NCBI GenBank assembly: GCA_017409825.1
Contig: JAFQRZ010000022.1
Coordinates: 61,496 to 125,495, forward strand
Direction of reading: 5' to 3'
Length of the DNA: 64,000 nucleotides
From: Agathobacter sp.
GTDB taxonomy: Bacteria > Bacillota > Clostridia > Lachnospirales > Lachnospiraceae
Shown here: positions 43,283-53,247 of the stretch, piece by piece
How positions within the stretch are numbered: position 1 is the stretch's first letter
Layout: the number at the start of each line of letters is the position of its first letter
Notes under the pieces: generated by a model
What the model saw: the letters and a program-made list of their open reading frames with translations, nothing else
Database searches by the model: none
Told to the model about the DNA's origin: nothing
Program-made: the position numbers and the translations under genes

Positions 43283-45379
43283 ATGGAAAAGAAAATCCCT
43301 GAACTTTATGGAAGTCTTGTATTTAATAACAAGATCATGCGAGAGAAATTACCTAAGGACGTTTACAAAGCTCTTAGGAAAACAATCGAAAATAATACAC
43401 ATTTGGAATTAGATGTTGCAAATGCCGTAGCTACAGCTATGAAAGAATGGGCAATTGAAAATGGAGCAACTCATTTTACACATTGGTTCCAGCCTATGAC
43501 TGGACTTACTGCTGAAAAACACGATAGTTTCATTTCACCAATTGGTGACGGTGAAATAGCCATGGATTTTTCTGGAAAAGAACTAGTAAAAGGTGAACCA
43601 GATGCATCAAGCTTTCCTTCCGGTGGTCTCCGTGCAACTTTCGAAGCTAGAGGATATACTGCCTGGGATCCCACTTCACCTGCGTTTATCAAAGATGGAA
43701 CCTTATATATTCCAACTGCATTCTGTTCTTACAGTGGCGAGGCGCTTGATAAGAAGACTCCTCTTCTTCGCTCTATGGAGACATTGAGCAACGAAGCAAC
43801 CAAATTATTAAATCTATTAGGAAATACAGAGGTAACCAGCGTATCTACAACCGTTGGACCAGAACAGGAATACTTTCTTATAGATAAAAATTTATATAAA
43901 AAACGTAAAGACCTTGTATTTACTGGACGTACACTTTTAGGCACAATGCCTCCAAAGGGTCAGGAAATGGACGATCATTATTTTGGAACTCTAAAACCAC
44001 GTGTCTCTGCCTATATGCATGATTTAGACGAAGAACTTTGGAAATTAGGTATTCCTGCAAAAACAAAACATAACGAAGTAGCTCCTGCACAGCATGAACT
44101 TGCTCCTGTTTTTGAAACTGCAAATGTTGCCGTTGATCACAACCAGTTAACAATGGAAATCATGAAAAAGGTTGCAGAAAAGCACGGCTTAGTATGTCTT
44201 TTACACGAAAAACCATTCGACGGAATCAATGGTTCCGGTAAACACAACAACTGGTCGATGATTACAAATACAGGAGTAAACCTCCTTGACCCTGGAAAAA
44301 CTCCAGCCGAAAATACACAGTTTTTGATTTTTCTAATAGCAGTTGTGAAAGCTGTGGATGAATATGCAGACCTGATGCGATTATCTGTTGCAACAGCAGG
44401 AAATGATCATCGTCTAGGAGCAAATGAAGCACCACCTGCCATAGTATCTATGTTTTTAGGTGATGAATTAACAGCGATTTTAGAATCGATAGAAAGTGAT
44501 ACCTTCTTTGGCACCCAGAAACGCGTCCGCATGGAAACAGGTGCCGCAGTATTGCCACACTTTTTCAAAGATACGACAGACCGAAACAGAACTTCACCTT
44601 TTGCCTTTACGGGAAACAAATTCGAATTCCGTATGCTCGGTTCTTCTTTATCCGTATCTGGTCCAAATATTATACTAAATACATCTGTAGCAGAAATCCT
44701 GTCTCAGTTTTATGAAGAATTAAAAAACACTAAACCAGAAGATATGGAAGCTGCTGTTTATGAATTGGTAAAACGCACTTTTATTGAACATAAGAAAATT
44801 ATCTTTAATGGTAACGGCTATACAGATGAATGGGTAGAGGAAGCCAAACGTCGTGGTCTTCCAAATATGAGATCTACGCCAGATGCACTTCCATGCTTTA
44901 TAGCAGAAAAAAATGTTAAATTATTTACCAAGCATCATGTATTTACAGAAGGTGAAATCCACTCTCGTTATGAAATTTTATTAGAAGACTACTGTAAAAC
45001 ACTTCATATTGAAGCCAAAACAATGAAAGATATGATGTGCAGAGATTTCTTGCCGGCACTATCTAAATATACGACCAAACTTGCACGGGCTATACAGACC
45101 AAAAGCCAGTTAACAGATATTCCTTGCACGGGTGAAAGAAATCTTCTTTCCACACTTTCTAATGCATATGATGATTTATATACGTTAGAAGAAAAATTAG
45201 AGTCCCAAACTCTTGCTGCTGAAAGTACGGATGATCTTCTCGAAACAGCAAAATATTACTGCGATTTAGTTATTCCATATATGAATGCAATTCGCCTCAT
45301 CGCTGACTCTGTTGAAGAATATTTGCCAGATGATATATTACCATATCCAAACTATGAACAACTTTTATTTTCACTATAG
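43283..45379 (+). CDS. glnN: Glutamine synthetase type III
   Basis: GSIII is the large dodecameric glutamine synthetase of Bacteroides, cyanobacteria and some Clostridia. The 698-residue protein shows FTHWFQPMTGLTAEKHDSF, FPSGGLRATFEARGYTAWD, PEQEYFLID, and GINGSGKHNNWSMITNTG, all GSIII hallmarks. C-terminal FNGNGYTDEWVEEAKRRGLPN is also typical. The ATG follows GAAAGGAGCATGACATT. It is 14 bases upstream of purF. Together with GlnA it gives the cell two unrelated glutamine synthetases in the same region, both under hexaloop-type leaders. Confidence 0.96.
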   Translation: MEKKIPELYGSLVFNNKIMREKLPKDVYKALRKTIENNTHLELDVANAVATAMKEWAIENGATHFTHWFQPMTGLTAEKHDSFISPIGDGEIAMDFSGKELVKGEPDASSFPSGGLRATFEARGYTAWDPTSPAFIKDGTLYIPTAFCSYSGEALDKKTPLLRSMETLSNEATKLLNLLGNTEVTSVSTTVGPEQEYFLIDKNLYKKRKDLVFTGRTLLGTMPPKGQEMDDHYFGTLKPRVSAYMHDLDEELWKLGIPAKTKHNEVAPAQHELAPVFETANVAVDHNQLTMEIMKKVAEKHGLVCLLHEKPFDGINGSGKHNNWSMITNTGVNLLDPGKTPAENTQFLIFLIAVVKAVDEYADLMRLSVATAGNDHRLGANEAPPAIVSMFLGDELTAILESIESDTFFGTQKRVRMETGAAVLPHFFKDTTDRNRTSPFAFTGNKFEFRMLGSSLSVSGPNIILNTSVAEILSQFYEELKNTKPEDMEAAVYELVKRTFIEHKKIIFNGNGYTDEWVEEAKRRGLPNMRSTPDALPCFIAEKNVKLFTKHHVFTEGEIHSRYEILLEDYCKTLHIEAKTMKDMMCRDFLPALSKYTTKLARAIQTKSQLTDIPCTGERNLLSTLSNAYDDLYTLEEKLESQTLAAESTDDLLETAKYYCDLVIPYMNAIRLIADSVEEYLPDDILPYPNYEQLLFSL

Positions 45380-45393
45380 CGAGGAGAACTACT

Positions 45394-46776
45394 ATGCCAT
45401 ATGAATTTGATAAACTTCACGAAGAATGTGGTGTCTTTGGAATCTTAGATTCCAAAGGAGAAAATGTTGCCAATACAATTTACTATGGTCTCTGTGCACT
45501 TCAGCACAGAGGCCAGGAATCCGCTGGAATCGCTGTCTGTAATACAGAAGGACCTCTCGGCAATTTATTATGTCATAAAAACATGGGATTAGTAAATGAA
45601 ATATTCTCACCAGATATTTTATCGGAATTAACAGGAAATATCGGAATTGGACATGTGCGTTATTCCACAACCGGAGAAAGCACGATAAAAAATGCCCAAC
45701 CCATTGCCATCAATTATTTTAAAGGTACATTGGCTTTAGTGCACAATGGAAACATAACCAATATGGAGGAATTAAAAAATTCACTACAAGAAAATGGTGC
45801 TATTTTTCACTCTACTACAGACTCCGAAATAATTACCTATCAAATTGCTTTAGAACGCACAAAAACAAATAGTATTGAAGAAGCTGTATATGAAACTACC
45901 CGTAAAATAAAAGGTGGATTTGCACTGATTATAATGAGTCCGCAAAAAATGATTGGAGTACGAGATCCATATGGTCTAAAGCCTCTTTGTCTTGGTAAAA
46001 AAAACGGAAGCTACATCTTAGCATCCGAAAGCTGTGCTCTAAATGCAGTTGGTGCCGAATTTGTACGCGATATTCTTCCTGGTGAAATTATAACCATTCA
46101 AAAAAATGATATCAAAAATAATTATGCATTGTGTAATCAAACACATACACATTGTATCTTTGAATACATCTATTTTGCTCGATTAGATTCTACCATTGAC
46201 GGTATAAATATCTACGATGCAAGAGTACATGCTGGTGAAGCTTTAGCAAAATCCTATCCCGTTGAAGCAGACTTAGTAGTAGGTGTTCCGGACTCTGGAA
46301 TTGCGGCTGCTATGGGATACGCAAAACAATCTCACATCCCTTATGGAATCGCATTTCAAAAAAATAGTTATGTAGGACGAACTTTCATTAAACCTACCCA
46401 AAACGAAAGAGAAACGGCTGTTCAGATTAAATTAAATGTAATCCCTAGTACTGTAAAAGAAAAACGTATTATATTAATTGACGACTCTATTGTACGTGGT
46501 ACAACTATTTCAAAACTTATTATAATGTTGAAAAAAGCCGGAGCAAAAGAAGTTCATGTGCGAATTAGTTCACCACCATTTTTATATCCATGCTACTACG
46601 GAACAGATGTTCCATCAAATCATTTATTAATTGCTTCTAAACACACAAATGAAGAAATCTGTGAACAAATAGGAGCGGATTCATTAGGATATTTAAATAT
46701 AGATGATTTTAAAGTAATGGTTGGCAATTTACCTTTGTGTAAGGCTTGTTTTGACCAACAATATCCTGTTATATAA
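45394..46776 (+). CDS. purF: Amidophosphoribosyltransferase
   Basis: PurF makes phosphoribosylamine from PRPP and glutamine, the committed purine step. The 460-residue protein has an 11-residue propeptide before the nucleophile Cys12 (HEECGVFGI), then HRGQESAGIA, and the PRPP motif ILIDDSIVRGTT. Four cysteines in the right places (HTHCIFEY, LYPCYYGTD, LCKACFDQ) suggest the [4Fe-4S] cluster of the B. subtilis type. It is coupled to glnN rather than to other pur genes, so glutamine supply and the first purine glutamine user share a transcript. Confidence 0.96.
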   Translation: MPYEFDKLHEECGVFGILDSKGENVANTIYYGLCALQHRGQESAGIAVCNTEGPLGNLLCHKNMGLVNEIFSPDILSELTGNIGIGHVRYSTTGESTIKNAQPIAINYFKGTLALVHNGNITNMEELKNSLQENGAIFHSTTDSEIITYQIALERTKTNSIEEAVYETTRKIKGGFALIIMSPQKMIGVRDPYGLKPLCLGKKNGSYILASESCALNAVGAEFVRDILPGEIITIQKNDIKNNYALCNQTHTHCIFEYIYFARLDSTIDGINIYDARVHAGEALAKSYPVEADLVVGVPDSGIAAAMGYAKQSHIPYGIAFQKNSYVGRTFIKPTQNERETAVQIKLNVIPSTVKEKRIILIDDSIVRGTTISKLIIMLKKAGAKEVHVRISSPPFLYPCYYGTDVPSNHLLIASKHTNEEICEQIGADSLGYLNIDDFKVMVGNLPLCKACFDQQYPVI

Positions 46777-46848
46777 CATCTTTTTAATTCCTTCTGAATA
46801 GAAAAAGAAACTTTAGAGACCCGCACCTCTAGGTGCACAATTTGAAAA

Positions 46849-46868
46849 GGAGCCCATTTCTGGGCTCC
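46849..46868. terminator. Stem-loop after purF
   Basis: GGAGCCC and GGGCTCC with a 6-base loop. There is no T-tract on the plus strand, so it may be a weak terminator or a processing site. A second small stem, GCACC/GGTGC, lies just upstream. Confidence 0.45.
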
Positions 46869-47015
46869 CTACCTGTGTACATCTTCTATATCTTTACATT
46901 CTTGGTGTTGTCATTTCGCCATAAAGGTAAAGACATTTTTAAAATACGATACTACCAGGTATTTGATAAAAATGGCTGTCGTGCAATTTATTTGTAAAAT
47001 CTTGTTTCTAGTTAT

Positions 47016-47573
47016 TTGGAAACTCTGCAACAGCTTTATCCAAAAACTCCTGTCATATCCCCCAAAAATGTAGATGAGGATATTTTGTATGCTATCAAAA
47101 GTCTTTTAAGACAACGTCGTGGAAAGACAGATCTTATGCTTCAACAAGCATTTTCTCAAATCATTTTGGCAAGAAACCTTCCCCGATTTGAACTAATTGA
47201 CCGTACAACTATTGGAAAAAAAGATATTGTATATCAATCAGTCAAATATATTGCTGCTAATTTTCGTAATCCTATCTCCCTCACTTCAATGACAAGTGAT
47301 TTAGGATATAGTCCTTATACATTATCAAGAGTATTTTTGGGAAGATTTCATAAAAAATTTAATCAGTATTTGAATGAAATCCGACTAGAATATGCCTGTG
47401 CTTTGTTATTATATACTAATCAGACAATTACAGATGTCTATATGAATGCTGGATTTGAAAGCCAGCGTACATTTAATCGTGTATTTCTTGAAGAATATCA
47501 CATGTCTCCAAGGAAATATCGAAAAAATCAGATTTCTACAGCAAAACATATAGAAGAATTTGATTTCATTTGA
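47016..47573 (+). pseudogene. AraC-family regulator, 5'-truncated
   Basis: The frame begins at a TTG with no ribosome site, shortly after an in-frame TAA (46995). It encodes only the linker and the C-terminal AraC DNA-binding domain: two helix-turn-helix units (LTSMTSDLGYSPYTLSRVF and TITDVYMNAGFESQRTFNRVF) ending YHMSPRKYRKNQ. The N-terminal cupin-like sensor of about 100 residues is missing, and I find no trace of it upstream. The DNA-binding half is intact, so a short regulator is possible, but truncation is more likely. A bidirectional terminator follows. Confidence 0.6.
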
Positions 47574-47639
47574 TGAACCTAAAAGACACGATGGACAATA
47601 ACAACTATACAATCTCATGGCTTAATGAATTGTGAAAAC

Positions 47640-47690
47640 AAAAAGCTGAAAACCCTAATCTTCTCATAGGATTTTCAGCATTTTCTTTTT
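47640..47690. terminator. Bidirectional terminator between the AraC gene and rny
   Basis: GCTGAAAA...TTTTCAGC with an inner CCTA/TAGG pair. T-rich tails are present on both strands (TTTTCTTTTT and TTTTTG). Confidence 0.8.
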
Positions 47691-47722
47691 AGTGCTGTAA
47701 TAACCACACAAATAACATAAAA

Positions 47723-49276
47723 TTATTTTGCGTAGTCCACTACTCTCGATTCACGAATTACATTTACTTTAATCTGACCTGGATATTCTAATTCAGATTC
47801 AATCTGTTTTGAAATATCACGAGCCATGAGAATCATATCTGCATCGCTAATCTGTTCAGGAACTACCATAATACGAATCTCTCTACCCGCCTGGATAGCA
47901 AAAGATTTTTCTACTCCCTTATAACCATTTGTGATGTCTTCTAACTGTTTCAAACGGTTAGAATATGTTTCCAATGTTTCTCTTCTAGCACCTGGTCTAG
48001 CAGCACTGATAGTATCAGCAGCCTGTACAAGACATGCAATAAGAGAAGTTGGTTCTACGTCGCCGTGATGTGATTCTACTGCATTAATCACAAGGGCAGA
48101 CTCTTTGTATTTCTTACATAATTCAACACCCAGCTGAATGTGTGAACCTTCCATATCATGGTCAACTGATTTACCAATATCATGTAACAAACCAGCACGC
48201 TTTGCGATACGTACGTCTTCACCAATTTCAGCGGCAAGTAAACCTGTAAGCTGTGAAACTTCGATGGAATGCTTAAGTGCATTCTGTCCATAACTTGTTC
48301 TAAATTTCATCTTACCAAGTAAGCGAATCAGTTCAGGATGTAATCCATGAATGCCTACTTCAAGTGCGGCTGCTTCACCTTCTTCACGAATCATGACTTC
48401 AACTTCTTTTTGAGCTTTTTCTACCATTTCTTCAATACGAGCTGGGTGAATTCGGCCATCTACGACTAATTTTTCCAAAGCAATACGAGCTACTTCTCTA
48501 CGGATTGGATCGAAGCTTGAAAGGATAACTGCTTCTGGTGTATCATCGATAATTAAATCAACACCTGTCATTGTTTCAAGAGTACGAATATTACGTCCTT
48601 CTCTACCAATGATACGTCCTTTCATTTCATCATTTGGAAGCTGAACTACTGAAATTGTAGTTTCAGCAACGTGATCCGCTGCACATTTCTGAATTGCTGT
48701 TACAACACAATCCTTCGCTTTTTTAGCAGCTTCTTCTTTCGCTTTGTTTTCTAATTCTTTGATTAATTTTGCAGTATCAAGTTTAACATCTTCTTCAATG
48801 GTCTTTAAGAGATATTCTTTTGCTTGTTCGGAGGTTAATCCAGAGATTCTTTCGAGTTCCTGTATGCGCTGTTCATTCAAAGCAGCGATTTCTGCTTTCT
48901 GTTTGTTCAGTTCTTCTTCTTTTGCTGTAAAGTTAGCTTCGCGCTTTTCAATCGCGTCGAGTTTTTTGTCCAAGTTTTCTTCCTTCTGAACAATACGGCT
49001 CTCGTTGCGCTGAATTTCTTTTCTACGCTCTTTGATTTCTTTGTCGAGTTCATTCTTCGCACGAATAGACTCTTCTTTAATCTCAAGCATAGATTCACGC
49101 TTCTTGTTTTCTGCTGTCTTTACTGCATCATCAATAATTTCTCTCGCACGTTCTTCTGCGTTACCAATTTTAGACTTAGCTGAATTCTTATGGAAAATAC
49201 CAGCACCAATCCAAACAACAACGCCTGTTATAGCAGCAACAACGAGACAAATCACTACAACAAGAATTGGATCCAT
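47723..49276 (-). CDS. rny: Ribonuclease Y
   Basis: RNase Y is the membrane-bound endonuclease that starts mRNA decay in Firmicutes. The 517-residue protein has an N-terminal membrane segment ([19 protein letters not shown]), a long Lys/Glu coiled coil (about 40-190), a KH RNA-binding domain ([19 protein letters not shown]) and an HD metal-dependent domain ([17 protein letters not shown]). Order and length are standard. The upstream region contains a good promoter and a leader of about 160 bases with hairpins. Confidence 0.97.
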   Translation of the reverse strand: MDPILVVVICLVVAAITGVVVWIGAGIFHKNSAKSKIGNAEERAREIIDDAVKTAENKKRESMLEIKEESIRAKNELDKEIKERRKEIQRNESRIVQKEENLDKKLDAIEKREANFTAKEEELNKQKAEIAALNEQRIQELERISGLTSEQAKEYLLKTIEEDVKLDTAKLIKELENKAKEEAAKKAKDCVVTAIQKCAADHVAETTISVVQLPNDEMKGRIIGREGRNIRTLETMTGVDLIIDDTPEAVILSSFDPIRREVARIALEKLVVDGRIHPARIEEMVEKAQKEVEVMIREEGEAAALEVGIHGLHPELIRLLGKMKFRTSYGQNALKHSIEVSQLTGLLAAEIGEDVRIAKRAGLLHDIGKSVDHDMEGSHIQLGVELCKKYKESALVINAVESHHGDVEPTSLIACLVQAADTISAARPGARRETLETYSNRLKQLEDITNGYKGVEKSFAIQAGREIRIMVVPEQISDADMILMARDISKQIESELEYPGQIKVNVIRESRVVDYAK

Positions 49277-49322
49277 ACAGGAGCACCTCCTTTATTTAAT
49301 TTTCATTGTACATATAAAGATA

Positions 49323-49390
49323 AAATTGCGCTATGTGCAATTTTCATGCGTAAGCGGTGTTGCATAGCAACAATTTCCTTTTCCGCAAGC
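49323..49390 (-). promoter_or_regulatory. Structured 5' leader of rny
   Basis: Between promoter and ATG the leader has the stems AAATTGC/GCAATTT (49323-49345) and TGTTGC/GCAACA (about 49359-49373). The stem separation is short and there is no T-run, so these are not terminators. Autoregulation by RNase Y cleavage is possible but unproven. Confidence 0.4.
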
Positions 49391-49444
49391 TGCGCATCAT
49401 TTGCACGTAATGCATTTTACATGTTCAAATTCTACAACATAAAG

Positions 49445-49473
49445 ATTTTATACTTTTTCACAAGATATGTCAA
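49445..49473 (-). promoter_or_regulatory. Sigma-A promoter for rny
   Basis: On the minus strand TTGACA (49468-49473) and TAAAAT (49445-49450) with a 17-base spacer. Confidence 0.75.
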
Positions 49474-49545
49474 GCAATATAACTCCATTATATCGAATTG
49501 TTACAATTTTCTAACACAATATCTTGTAACCACTTACTAAAAACT

Positions 49546-49573
49546 TAAAAACGGACTGGCAATTACCAGTCCG
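49546..49573 (-). terminator. Intrinsic terminator overlapping the recX stop
   Basis: On the minus strand CGGACTGG pairs with CCAGTCCG and is followed by TTTTTA. The 5' arm includes the last recX codons and stop. Confidence 0.88.
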
Positions 49574-50189
49574 CTCCTACACATTTCATTTCTTTTAAAA
49601 TATCGCTGCTACGAAAGCCTCGCCTTAACAAATAATTGTACACACGACGAAACTCACCATCATCTGCTATTTCATTAGAAAAATGTTTCTTCTCCAAGAT
49701 ATTTCGAATATGTACTGTTTCATCCACATCATACGCTTCTTCAATCGCATTTGATATAATATCTCTAGATATCCCTTTCATCATCAGCTTCTGTTTAATT
49801 TGTTGACGACTCATTTTATCTTTCTTATACCTTGTGAATATTTCAGCATATCTCTCATCATCTAAATAATGAAAACTTTTCACATATTCGATAGCGTCAT
49901 CAATACATCTTGCAGGATATTCCGAAGCCATCAATTTTTCTCGAAGCTGTTGTTCGGTTCTATCCATCTGTTCTAAAAGATGTAGTGCACGTTTCTTGGT
50001 TCTCTTGCCTACGATTTCTTTGAAAATTTTCTCATATATCTCATAATCAATATATGCATCGACTTCTAAAGGAAGACCTCTTACCTCCGAATAATATACA
50101 ATACAACTCTCTCCATTTTCAAATCGTATACGACGTTTCCCTTTTTCTAGTTTCTCAAAGGATGTAATTTGTATCTGTTCAGCACTCAT
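49563..50189 (-). CDS. recX: RecA regulator RecX
   Basis: RecX modulates RecA filaments. The 208-residue protein is all-helical with the family's tandem three-helix repeats (MDRTEQQLREKLMASEYPAR, YLDDERYAEIFTRYKKDK, SRQQIKQKLMMKGISRDII). The ATG (MSAEQIQ) follows GGTAGG; a GTG three codons earlier is also open. It is 21 bases after recA and so on the recA transcript, as is usual. Confidence 0.88.
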   Translation of the reverse strand: MSAEQIQITSFEKLEKGKRRIRFENGESCIVYYSEVRGLPLEVDAYIDYEIYEKIFKEIVGKRTKKRALHLLEQMDRTEQQLREKLMASEYPARCIDDAIEYVKSFHYLDDERYAEIFTRYKKDKMSRQQIKQKLMMKGISRDIISNAIEEAYDVDETVHIRNILEKKHFSNEIADDGEFRRVYNYLLRRGFRSSDILKEMKCVGADW

Positions 50190-50210
50190 ATAAAGCACCT
50201 ACCATTTCAA

Positions 50211-51254
50211 TTATTCGTCATCTTCTACCGTAGCAGGATCCACTTCTGCAACATCTTCTGGATGTGAGAAATAATGTTCACGAACCAATCCCTCAATCAT
50301 ATCACAGAATGCTGGATTTTCTTTCAAATAAGTCTTCGCATTTTCACGTCCCTGACCAATCTTATCGCCTTCATAAGCATACCAAGCACCAGATTTATTG
50401 ATAATACCAACATTGGCTGCTAAGTCAAGAATATCGCCTTCCTTCGAAATTCCCTGACCAAACATAATATCAAATTCTGCTTCCTTAAATGGTGGTGCCA
50501 CTTTATTCTTCACAACTTTTACTCTAGTATGGTTACCGATTACTTCACCAGCCTGTTTCAAAGCTTCTACTCTACGAACATCCAAACGTACGGAAGAATA
50601 GAATTTAAGCGCACGACCACCTGTTGTAGTTTCTGGGTTACCAAACATGATACCTACTTTTTCACGCAACTGATTGATAAAAATAACGATACAGTTTGAT
50701 TTGCTGATAACACCTGTAAGTTTACGAAGTGCCTGGCTCATAAGTCTAGCCTGTAAACCAACATGAGAATCTCCCATATCCCCATCAATTTCTGCCTTAG
50801 GAACCAATGCAGCTACAGAGTCCACGATAACGATATCTACCGCACCAGAACGAACCATCGTTTCTGTAATTTCCAATGCCTGCTCCCCACAGTCTGGCTG
50901 TGAAATATAAAGGTTGTCAATATCAACTCCAATATTCTTCGCATAAGCTGGATCTAATGCATGCTCCGCATCAATAAAGCCTGCGATACCGCCAGCTTTC
51001 TGTACTTCTGCTACACAATGAAGTGCTACTGTTGTCTTACCAGATGATTCTGGTCCATAAATCTCAATAATACGTCCTTTTGGAAGACCACCCAAACCTA
51101 ATGCTATATCTAAGCTTAAAGAGCCTGTAGGCACGGTTTCTACGTTCATATTTGCAGCATTTTCACCTAATTTCATAACAGAACCTTTACCATACTGCTT
51201 CTCAATCTGAGCAATCGCTGCATCCAATGCTTTCAATTTATCTTCTCTTGCCAT
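50211..51254 (-). CDS. recA: Recombinase A
   Basis: RecA catalyses strand exchange and triggers SOS cleavage of LexA. The 347-residue protein has Walker [13 protein letters not shown], Walker [15 protein letters not shown], and the L2 loop [22 protein letters not shown]. Length is standard, with an acidic C-terminal tail. A consensus promoter and a LexA-box candidate lie upstream. Confidence 0.98.
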   Translation of the reverse strand: MAREDKLKALDAAIAQIEKQYGKGSVMKLGENAANMNVETVPTGSLSLDIALGLGGLPKGRIIEIYGPESSGKTTVALHCVAEVQKAGGIAGFIDAEHALDPAYAKNIGVDIDNLYISQPDCGEQALEITETMVRSGAVDIVIVDSVAALVPKAEIDGDMGDSHVGLQARLMSQALRKLTGVISKSNCIVIFINQLREKVGIMFGNPETTTGGRALKFYSSVRLDVRRVEALKQAGEVIGNHTRVKVVKNKVAPPFKEAEFDIMFGQGISKEGDILDLAANVGIINKSGAWYAYEGDKIGQGRENAKTYLKENPAFCDMIEGLVREHYFSHPEDVAEVDPATVEDDE

Positions 51255-51333
51255 AATAAAATAGTCTCCTTTTAATCTTTCTTAAAATTCTTTTCCTTAT
51301 GAACCATTCCGTCGCAAACAAAACACTTGTTCA

Positions 51334-51347
51334 CGAACATTTGTTTG
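51334..51347 (-). promoter_or_regulatory. Candidate LexA (SOS) box for recA
   Basis: CGAACATTTGTTTG differs at two positions from the Firmicutes palindrome CGAACATATGTTCG. It lies about 7-20 bases downstream of the predicted recA start site. Confidence 0.6.
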
Positions 51348-51360
51348 TTTTCTTGTTCTT

Positions 51361-51389
51361 ATAATAGTATAAATGTCCCTCCTTGTCAA
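51361..51389 (-). promoter_or_regulatory. Sigma-A promoter for recA-recX
   Basis: On the minus strand TTGACA (51384-51389) and TATTAT (51361-51366) with a 17-base spacer. Confidence 0.82.
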
Positions 51390-51453
51390 CACCAAAATAT
51401 AAACATTTTCATTGACCAATAAATCGTACACTAAGCAGTCAAAAACAAAAAAT

Positions 51454-51524
51454 AGGAATATGATGGGAAGCCTTACGCCAGTACAAAAAAACAGGAATAA
51501 AGTGGGAAGCCTTACGCCAGTACA
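51454..51524. repeat. Two direct copies of a 32-bp sequence
   Basis: The segments 51454-51485 and 51493-51524 are identical except around the bases ATGA versus AAAG; both contain GGGAAGCCTTACGCCAGTAC. The second copy also forms the left arm and loop of the prfC terminator. Confidence 0.85.
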
Positions 51525-51542
51525 GCAACCACTTTATTCCTG
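51485..51542 (-). terminator. Intrinsic terminator after prfC
   Basis: On the minus strand a perfect 14-bp stem (CAGGAATAAAGTGG with CCACTTTATTCCTG) encloses a 23-base loop and is followed by seven T residues. Confidence 0.88.
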
Positions 51543-51549
51543 TTTTGCT

Positions 51550-53142
51550 TTAATTTCTACCAAATTCAGTTAACACGAGACCTTTGTTTCTATCCAAGGT
51601 CATACCAACGCTCCATGCGTTGACAAAGAGAAGCAATGGATTGCCCTTCATGTCAATCACCTTCTTCATATCAGAAGTTCCTGTCAGGCTGTCAACATCC
51701 ACCTCATCTTTATTTTCAATCCATCGAATATGTTCGTATGGAAGATTTTCCAAACGAATTTCTACATTATATTCACTTTCCAGACGGAATTTTAATACGT
51801 CAAACTGGAGAACACCTACTACACCTACGATAATTTCTTCCATGCCACCCTTGTATTCCTGGAAAATCTGGATAGCACCTTCCTGTGCAATCTGTGTCAC
51901 ACCTTTTACGAACTGCTTACGTTTCATAGAATCTACCAAACGTACGCGTGCGAAATGTTCTGGTGCGAAAGTAGGAATACCTTCGAACTGGAATTTATCC
52001 TTTGCAGTAGTCAATGTATCACCGATGGAGAAAATACCTGGGTCGAAAATACCGATAATATCGCCAGCATAAGCCTCTTCTACCATCTTACGTTCATCTG
52101 CCATCATCTGCTGAGGCTGAGACAGCTTAATCTTTTTATTTCCCTGCACATGGAAGACTTCCATGCCAGCATCGAACTTACCAGAACAGATACGCATAAA
52201 TGCAATACGGTCTCTGTGGTTTTTGTTCATATTTGCCTGAATCTTAAATACAAAAGCAGAAAAATCTTCATTAAATGGGTCAATCATCCCCACGTCTGCC
52301 TTACGTGCCAATGGTGAATATGTCATTTTCAAGAAATGCTGCAAAAACGTCTCTACACCAAAGTTAGTAAGTGCGGAACCAAAGAATACTGGTGACAATT
52401 CCCCCTTGGATACCAAATCAATATCAAATTCTGCACTCGCACCATCCAATAATTCGATTTCTTCCATTAACTGGTCATATTTATCCTGTCCAATTTTCTC
52501 AATTAATGCTGGATCATCGATATCTACTAACTCTTCTTTTCCTTCTTTAGTACCTTTTAAGGTATCTGAGAAAAGTCGAACCTGTTTGGTATTTCTATCA
52601 TATACACCCTTAAATTCTTTACCAGAACCAATTGGCCAGTTCACAGGACATGTTTCAATCCCAAGCTCTTTTTCAATTTCGCCTAATAAATCAAATGTAT
52701 CGTTCGCATCACGGTCCATTTTATTGATAAAGGTAAAAATAGGAATATGACGCATCACACAAACTTTGAAAAGCTTACGAGTCTGTGCTTCTACACCCTT
52801 GCTACCATCGATAACCATTACTGCAGAATCCGCTGCCATAAGGGTACGATAGGTATCTTCCGAGAAGTCCTGATGTCCAGGGGTATCCAAAATATTGATA
52901 CAATATCCATCATAGTTAAACTGAAGTACCGAAGAAGTAACAGAAATACCTCTCTGCTTTTCGATTTCCATCCAGTCAGAAACTGCATGACGCGCAGTCG
53001 CCTTTCCCTTTACACTACCTGCTAAATTGATAGCACCACCATATAACAAGAATTTCTCTGTTAAAGTAGTTTTACCAGCATCCGGATGGGAAATAATGGC
53101 AAAGGTACGTCTTTTTTCTATTTCTTTTCTTAAGTTGCTCAC
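51550..53142 (-). CDS. prfC: Peptide chain release factor 3
   Basis: RF3 is a GTPase that recycles release factors RF1/RF2. The 530-residue protein begins with a GTG (VSNLRKEIEKRRT) nine bases after GGAGG; an upstream in-frame ATG lacks a ribosome site. GTPase motifs: SHPDAGKTTL (G1), QRGISVTSS (G2), DTPGHQDF (G3) and NKMDRD (G4). Length matches E. coli PrfC (529). Monocistronic. Confidence 0.95.
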   Translation of the reverse strand: MSNLRKEIEKRRTFAIISHPDAGKTTLTEKFLLYGGAINLAGSVKGKATARHAVSDWMEIEKQRGISVTSSVLQFNYDGYCINILDTPGHQDFSEDTYRTLMAADSAVMVIDGSKGVEAQTRKLFKVCVMRHIPIFTFINKMDRDANDTFDLLGEIEKELGIETCPVNWPIGSGKEFKGVYDRNTKQVRLFSDTLKGTKEGKEELVDIDDPALIEKIGQDKYDQLMEEIELLDGASAEFDIDLVSKGELSPVFFGSALTNFGVETFLQHFLKMTYSPLARKADVGMIDPFNEDFSAFVFKIQANMNKNHRDRIAFMRICSGKFDAGMEVFHVQGNKKIKLSQPQQMMADERKMVEEAYAGDIIGIFDPGIFSIGDTLTTAKDKFQFEGIPTFAPEHFARVRLVDSMKRKQFVKGVTQIAQEGAIQIFQEYKGGMEEIIVGVVGVLQFDVLKFRLESEYNVEIRLENLPYEHIRWIENKDEVDVDSLTGTSDMKKVIDMKGNPLLLFVNAWSVGMTLDRNKGLVLTEFGRN

Positions 53143-53247
53143 GCCTAAGTTCCTCCAAAAATCATCTAAAAACAATACATTCTAAATCAGTATAAAAATA
53201 CACCGCTAGATAGTATACCTTAGATTTATCCGCATTTCAACGAAATT

